A DNA stretch of 64,000 nt, from assembly GCF_026672275.1 (NCBI RefSeq), contig NZ_JANQCD010000002.1:62001-126000 (forward strand), in the 5' to 3' direction. A program made the translations under genes and the position numbers. Of the stretch, positions 61,412 to 64,000 are shown piece by piece. Source of the DNA: Marinifilum sp. D737 (GTDB lineage Bacteria; Bacteroidota; Bacteroidia; Bacteroidales; Marinifilaceae). Positions within the stretch are counted from its first letter, which is position 1; every line of letters starts with the position of its first letter. Below the pieces are notes generated by a model. It saw nothing but the letters and a program-made list of their open reading frames with translations, did no database searches and had not been told where the DNA came from.

Positions 61412-62152
61412 ATGAAAACAACAGTATTTTTAGCAGTTTTACTATTTCTTGGCCTTTTTACATTTGGGCAAGATCTTAGAACAAACACCTTAGAAGGTGT
61501 GAATGTAACTCCACCAACTTTTATTGGGAGTGAAGCAGTTGAGTTATTAAAAATGAGGAACTATACCACTCTAAATGATTTTTTCACTGACAAAATAAGA
61601 TATCCTGAAGAGTCAGAGAAAAGATTACGAGAAGGTACAGAAATTATTCAATTCACTGTATTACCAAACGGAAGTTTAGATGATTTTGAAGTTATTAATA
61701 GCATATCTAAAGAAATAGACGATGAAGTTTTACGAGTTTTAAAGAAAACTGATGGAATGTGGAAACCTGGTTATAATAATACTATTCCTGTTGCTATGAC
61801 CAAGGAAGTTGCAATTGCTTTTAGAATTGAGAACTCCGATCATTTATATGTAGCACGACGCTTGTTTAAAAGAGGCATGAAAAGTCATACCATCAAGAAC
61901 AAAAACAAAAGAGCCTTAAGATTGTTAAATCGAGCAATGGTATATAAGCCATACAGCGAACCATTAATTTTCCAGAGATCAATAGTGCATCAAAAAATGG
62001 GAAACACCCATGATGCTTGTAAAGATTGGAATCGTTTAAAAGCTTTGGGAAGCTCACTTTCCGATGTTTACTTGAGCAAGTTTTGCGAAGCTGAATATGC
62101 TGTTAATATCCCGGCAGACACCGAATATATCACCTTTGATATTAGAAAATAA
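61412..62152 (+). CDS. Secreted TonB-C-terminal-domain and TPR protein
   Basis: A 246-residue exported protein with signal peptide MKTTVFLAVLLFLGLFTFGQ. Residues about 75-135 show a TonB C-terminal-like fold (GTEIIQFTVLPNGSLDDFEV, then WKPGYNNTIPVAMTKEVAIA). A helical segment with TPR-like repeats follows (RALRLLNRAMVYKPYSEPLI). It has no membrane anchor beyond the signal, so it is not a classical TonB but a periplasmic protein using the same fold. The upstream gap is 210 bases and its own terminator follows. Confidence 0.7.
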   Translation: MKTTVFLAVLLFLGLFTFGQDLRTNTLEGVNVTPPTFIGSEAVELLKMRNYTTLNDFFTDKIRYPEESEKRLREGTEIIQFTVLPNGSLDDFEVINSISKEIDDEVLRVLKKTDGMWKPGYNNTIPVAMTKEVAIAFRIENSDHLYVARRLFKRGMKSHTIKNKNKRALRLLNRAMVYKPYSEPLIFQRSIVHQKMGNTHDACKDWNRLKALGSSLSDVYLSKFCEAEYAVNIPADTEYITFDIRK

Positions 62153-62168
62153 TTGGATGCTATTAAAA

Positions 62169-62200
62169 ACAAAACCTGTCAGCATGCTGACAGGTTTCTT
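62169..62200. terminator. Bidirectional terminator
   Basis: AAACCTGTCAGCATGCTGACAGGTTT is a perfect palindrome with T runs, between the TonB-like gene and convergent hutI. Confidence 0.9.
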
Positions 62201-62219
62201 TTATTATAGTTTTTAGAGC

Positions 62220-63473
62220 TTACAATCTTTGTCCTCTCAAAATTACCGCATCAATTAAATTGCTTCCATAAGCATATGGCATAAACTCAATAGAAGGAAT
62301 TTCTTTAGTAATGAAAACATTGGCAATTTTTCCACGAGCGATACTTCCCAACTCTTCCTGAACACCCATTGCGTAAGCCGAGTTGATGGTTGTAGCATTC
62401 ACTGCTTCCTGTGGCAACATTTTGTAGTTGATACACGCCAAAGACATAATGAATTTCATATTTCCTGATGGAGATGAACCTGGGTTAAAATCAGAAGCCA
62501 ATGCTACTGGTAATCCTGCATTCATCATATCGCGCACAGGTGAACAAACCATGTTCAAAAAGAAAGCTGCACCTGGCAATACGGTTGGCATGGTTTCAGA
62601 ATCTTTCAAACACTTTATTTCTTCCTCACCTACAAACTCAAGGTGGTCAACCGAAAGGGCATTGTACTTCACTCCTACCTGAATACCTCCAGAGTAATCC
62701 AACTCATTGGCATGGATTTTAGGACGCATTCCATACTTCATTCCTGCGTTCAAAATACGATCAGTCTCTTCTACAGTAAAGAATCCCTCATCACAAAACA
62801 CATCAATGTAATCTGCCAATTCTTCTGCTGCAACCAGAGGAATCATTTCGTTGATTACCAAATCAACATACTCTCCCTGGCGACCTCTGTATTCAGCAGG
62901 TACAGCATGTGCACCCAAAAAGCTCGATTTAACGGTTAGCGGAGTTGTTTCTTTAATTCGCTTGATTACTCGAAGCATTTTCAACTCATCTTCAACGGTC
63001 AAACCATACCCACTCTTAATTTCAACTGCACCGGTTCCCATACTGATGATTTCGTGAATGCGTTCCATAGCAGCTACGTACAGCTCATCTTCGGTAGCAT
63101 CGTGCATGCGCTTGGCCGAATTCAAAATTCCACCTCCACGCTTTGCAATCTCTTCATAAGAAAGACCTTTAATCTTATCGGTATATTCAATCTCACGACT
63201 ACCGGCGTACACCAAGTGTGTATGCGAATCGCAGAAAGATGGGAATACCATACGACCTGTAGCATCGATCTCCTCTACATGATCGAATCCTTCCATTTCA
63301 TCGTAATTGGGCATATCTTCCATCTTGCCAAAATCAGAGATCTTCTCATCTTCAATAAGCAAATACGCATTATCAATGCAATTTAAATTTGCCATGTCGG
63401 TTCCGGCAACCCACTTGCGAGGAGTTTCTTCAACCTGAACAAGAGTCTTTATATTACTTATTAACAACTTCAT
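62220..63473 (-). CDS. hutI: Imidazolonepropionase
   Basis: A 417-residue amidohydrolase that opens imidazolone propionate to N-formimino-L-glutamate in histidine degradation. VFPSFCDSHTHLVYAGSREI is the HxH metal-binding motif, GTGAVEIKSGYGLTVEDELK is the characteristic substrate loop, and SSFLGAHAVPAEYRGRQGEY is the next signature. KIHANELDYSGGIQVG and VALASDFNPGSSPSGNMKF complete the family. It lies alone here without hutH/hutU neighbours inside the window. Together with tnaA it points to amino acid catabolism. Confidence 0.94.
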   Translation of the reverse strand: MKLLISNIKTLVQVEETPRKWVAGTDMANLNCIDNAYLLIEDEKISDFGKMEDMPNYDEMEGFDHVEEIDATGRMVFPSFCDSHTHLVYAGSREIEYTDKIKGLSYEEIAKRGGGILNSAKRMHDATEDELYVAAMERIHEIISMGTGAVEIKSGYGLTVEDELKMLRVIKRIKETTPLTVKSSFLGAHAVPAEYRGRQGEYVDLVINEMIPLVAAEELADYIDVFCDEGFFTVEETDRILNAGMKYGMRPKIHANELDYSGGIQVGVKYNALSVDHLEFVGEEEIKCLKDSETMPTVLPGAAFFLNMVCSPVRDMMNAGLPVALASDFNPGSSPSGNMKFIMSLACINYKMLPQEAVNATTINSAYAMGVQEELGSIARGKIANVFITKEIPSIEFMPYAYGSNLIDAVILRGQRL

Positions 63474-63822
63474 ATCTATATCGATTAATAATTAGTAATG
63501 AATAATGAGTAATCGGGTAGCGGACAAATAGAAATGAATAATAATAAGTAGATAATTAAAAGATGTATAAGCATAACTCTCAACTTATCTCCTAATAACC
63601 AATACATTTAATCATTTACTAATTCACGCATTCACACTCCCGATAGATATCGGGACACTCATACACTTTAACATGCAAATATTATCTAATTCTGAACAAA
63701 TTGCAAACCTTTTCGATCTGCTCTTTAAAATTATTTTATATCGCTGATTCTGTACATATTTTTCTATTTTTACGCATTCAATTTTAAGGGGTAAAAACCA
63801 AACACAAACTAAATCAACCTAT
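63474..63822. other. Intergenic region between divergent genes
   Basis: About 350 AT-rich bases between hutI and the transporter gene. It holds a TAAT/ATTAAT-rich stretch and the inverted repeat TCCCGATA-GA-TATCGGGA (63638-63655). No ORF is credible. Confidence 0.5.
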
Positions 63823-64000
63823 ATGTTTAAAAAGATACCACATACTTATGTAATTGTATTTGCAATAGTTGTATTATCTGCAATATTAACCTGGATTATT
63901 CCAGGAGGAGAATTTGAGCGTACCACAGTAAATGTAAATGGTACCGACCGTGAAGTGATCGTTCAGGGATCATATCATCAGATAGAAAGTCAGGGACAAA
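63823..64000 (+). CDS. YfcC-family transporter, N-terminal part
   Basis: A gene that starts at ATG 63823 and leaves the window after 59 residues. MFKKIPHTYVIVFAIVVLSA and ILTWIIPGGEFERTTVNVNG match the beginning of YfcC-type transporters (basic amino acid antiporter superfamily), with one membrane helix and the PGGEF motif in the first loop. Substrates of the family are amino acids or carboxylates. Divergent orientation from hutI suggests, but does not prove, a link to amino acid metabolism. Confidence 0.72.
   Translation, partial: MFKKIPHTYVIVFAIVVLSAILTWIIPGGEFERTTVNVNGTDREVIVQGSYHQIESQGQ

Overview
The window reads as the chromosome of a member of the Bacteroidota, probably a marine, amino-acid-fermenting Marinilabiliales/Marinifilaceae-like species (the family placement is inference). 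Supporting signs are the AT-rich composition, TAnnTTTG-type -7 promoter elements (for example at 13624, 19315, 38087, 54579 and 59249), a SusC-type TonB-dependent receptor, DUF3078, DUF4197 and OmpA/PD40 envelope proteins, lipoproteins with short SCS-type lipoboxes, and many strong hairpin terminators between short transcription units. No tRNA, rRNA, CRISPR array or intact insertion sequence was recognised.

Layout. 1-5 kb: the end of a secreted LamG-like protein, two decayed small genes (one with an in-frame stop, one frameshifted), a cyclase-family hydrolase and small envelope proteins. 5-8.4 kb: an ArsR-controlled operon of thiol/disulfide proteins and permeases (ArsR, mini-thioredoxin, ArsF-like lipoprotein, ArsG-like transporter, YraQ/ArsP-like permease, DCC oxidoreductase) with a clear operator. 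8.7-13.4 kb: 6-phosphofructokinase, macro-domain, rhodanese and HAD proteins, and a DUF3078 barrel. 13.4-15.4 kb: tryptophanase preceded by what looks like a leader-peptide/terminator attenuator. 15.5-21 kb: hemolysin III, DUF4197, GNAT, two cold-shock-domain proteins.

21.2-26.8 kb is the most striking block: a divergent KamA-type radical SAM aminomutase, both subunits of a 3-oxoacid CoA-transferase, a beta-aminotransferase-like class III PLP enzyme and a thiolase. Together they could take an alpha-amino acid through a beta-amino acid, a beta-keto acid and a beta-ketoacyl-CoA to acetyl-CoA plus an acyl-CoA. Two residues that hold the lysine side chain in lysine 2,3-aminomutase are replaced by Arg and Ser, so the substrate is probably not lysine. 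A Bcr/CflA-type exporter follows.

28.8-35.4 kb is an accessory stretch with a degenerate 21-bp tandem repeat, duplicated intergenic sequences, large palindromes, a SusC-like receptor without SusD, and several small orphan genes. 35.5-44 kb: methyltransferase, FecR-like lipoprotein, ATP-grasp protein, 2-hydroxyacid dehydrogenase, type III pantothenate kinase, CYTH protein and a GH3/beta-lactamase fusion. 44-54.4 kb: cysteine desulfurase, CDF transporter, a seven-unit 41-bp tandem repeat with a three-unit superperiod, a PorE-like OmpA protein, an AddB-like nuclease and a YiiX-like hydrolase. A dispersed hairpin-forming repeat has copies at 8.5, 44.6 and 50.6 kb. 54.6-64 kb: 2-oxoglutarate dehydrogenase E1 and E2, a small Spo0E-like ORF, a membrane-tethered AraC/TPR regulator, a TonB-like protein, imidazolonepropionase (hutI) and the start of a YfcC-type transporter. 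Tryptophanase, hutI and the aminomutase cluster together point to amino acids as a carbon and energy source.
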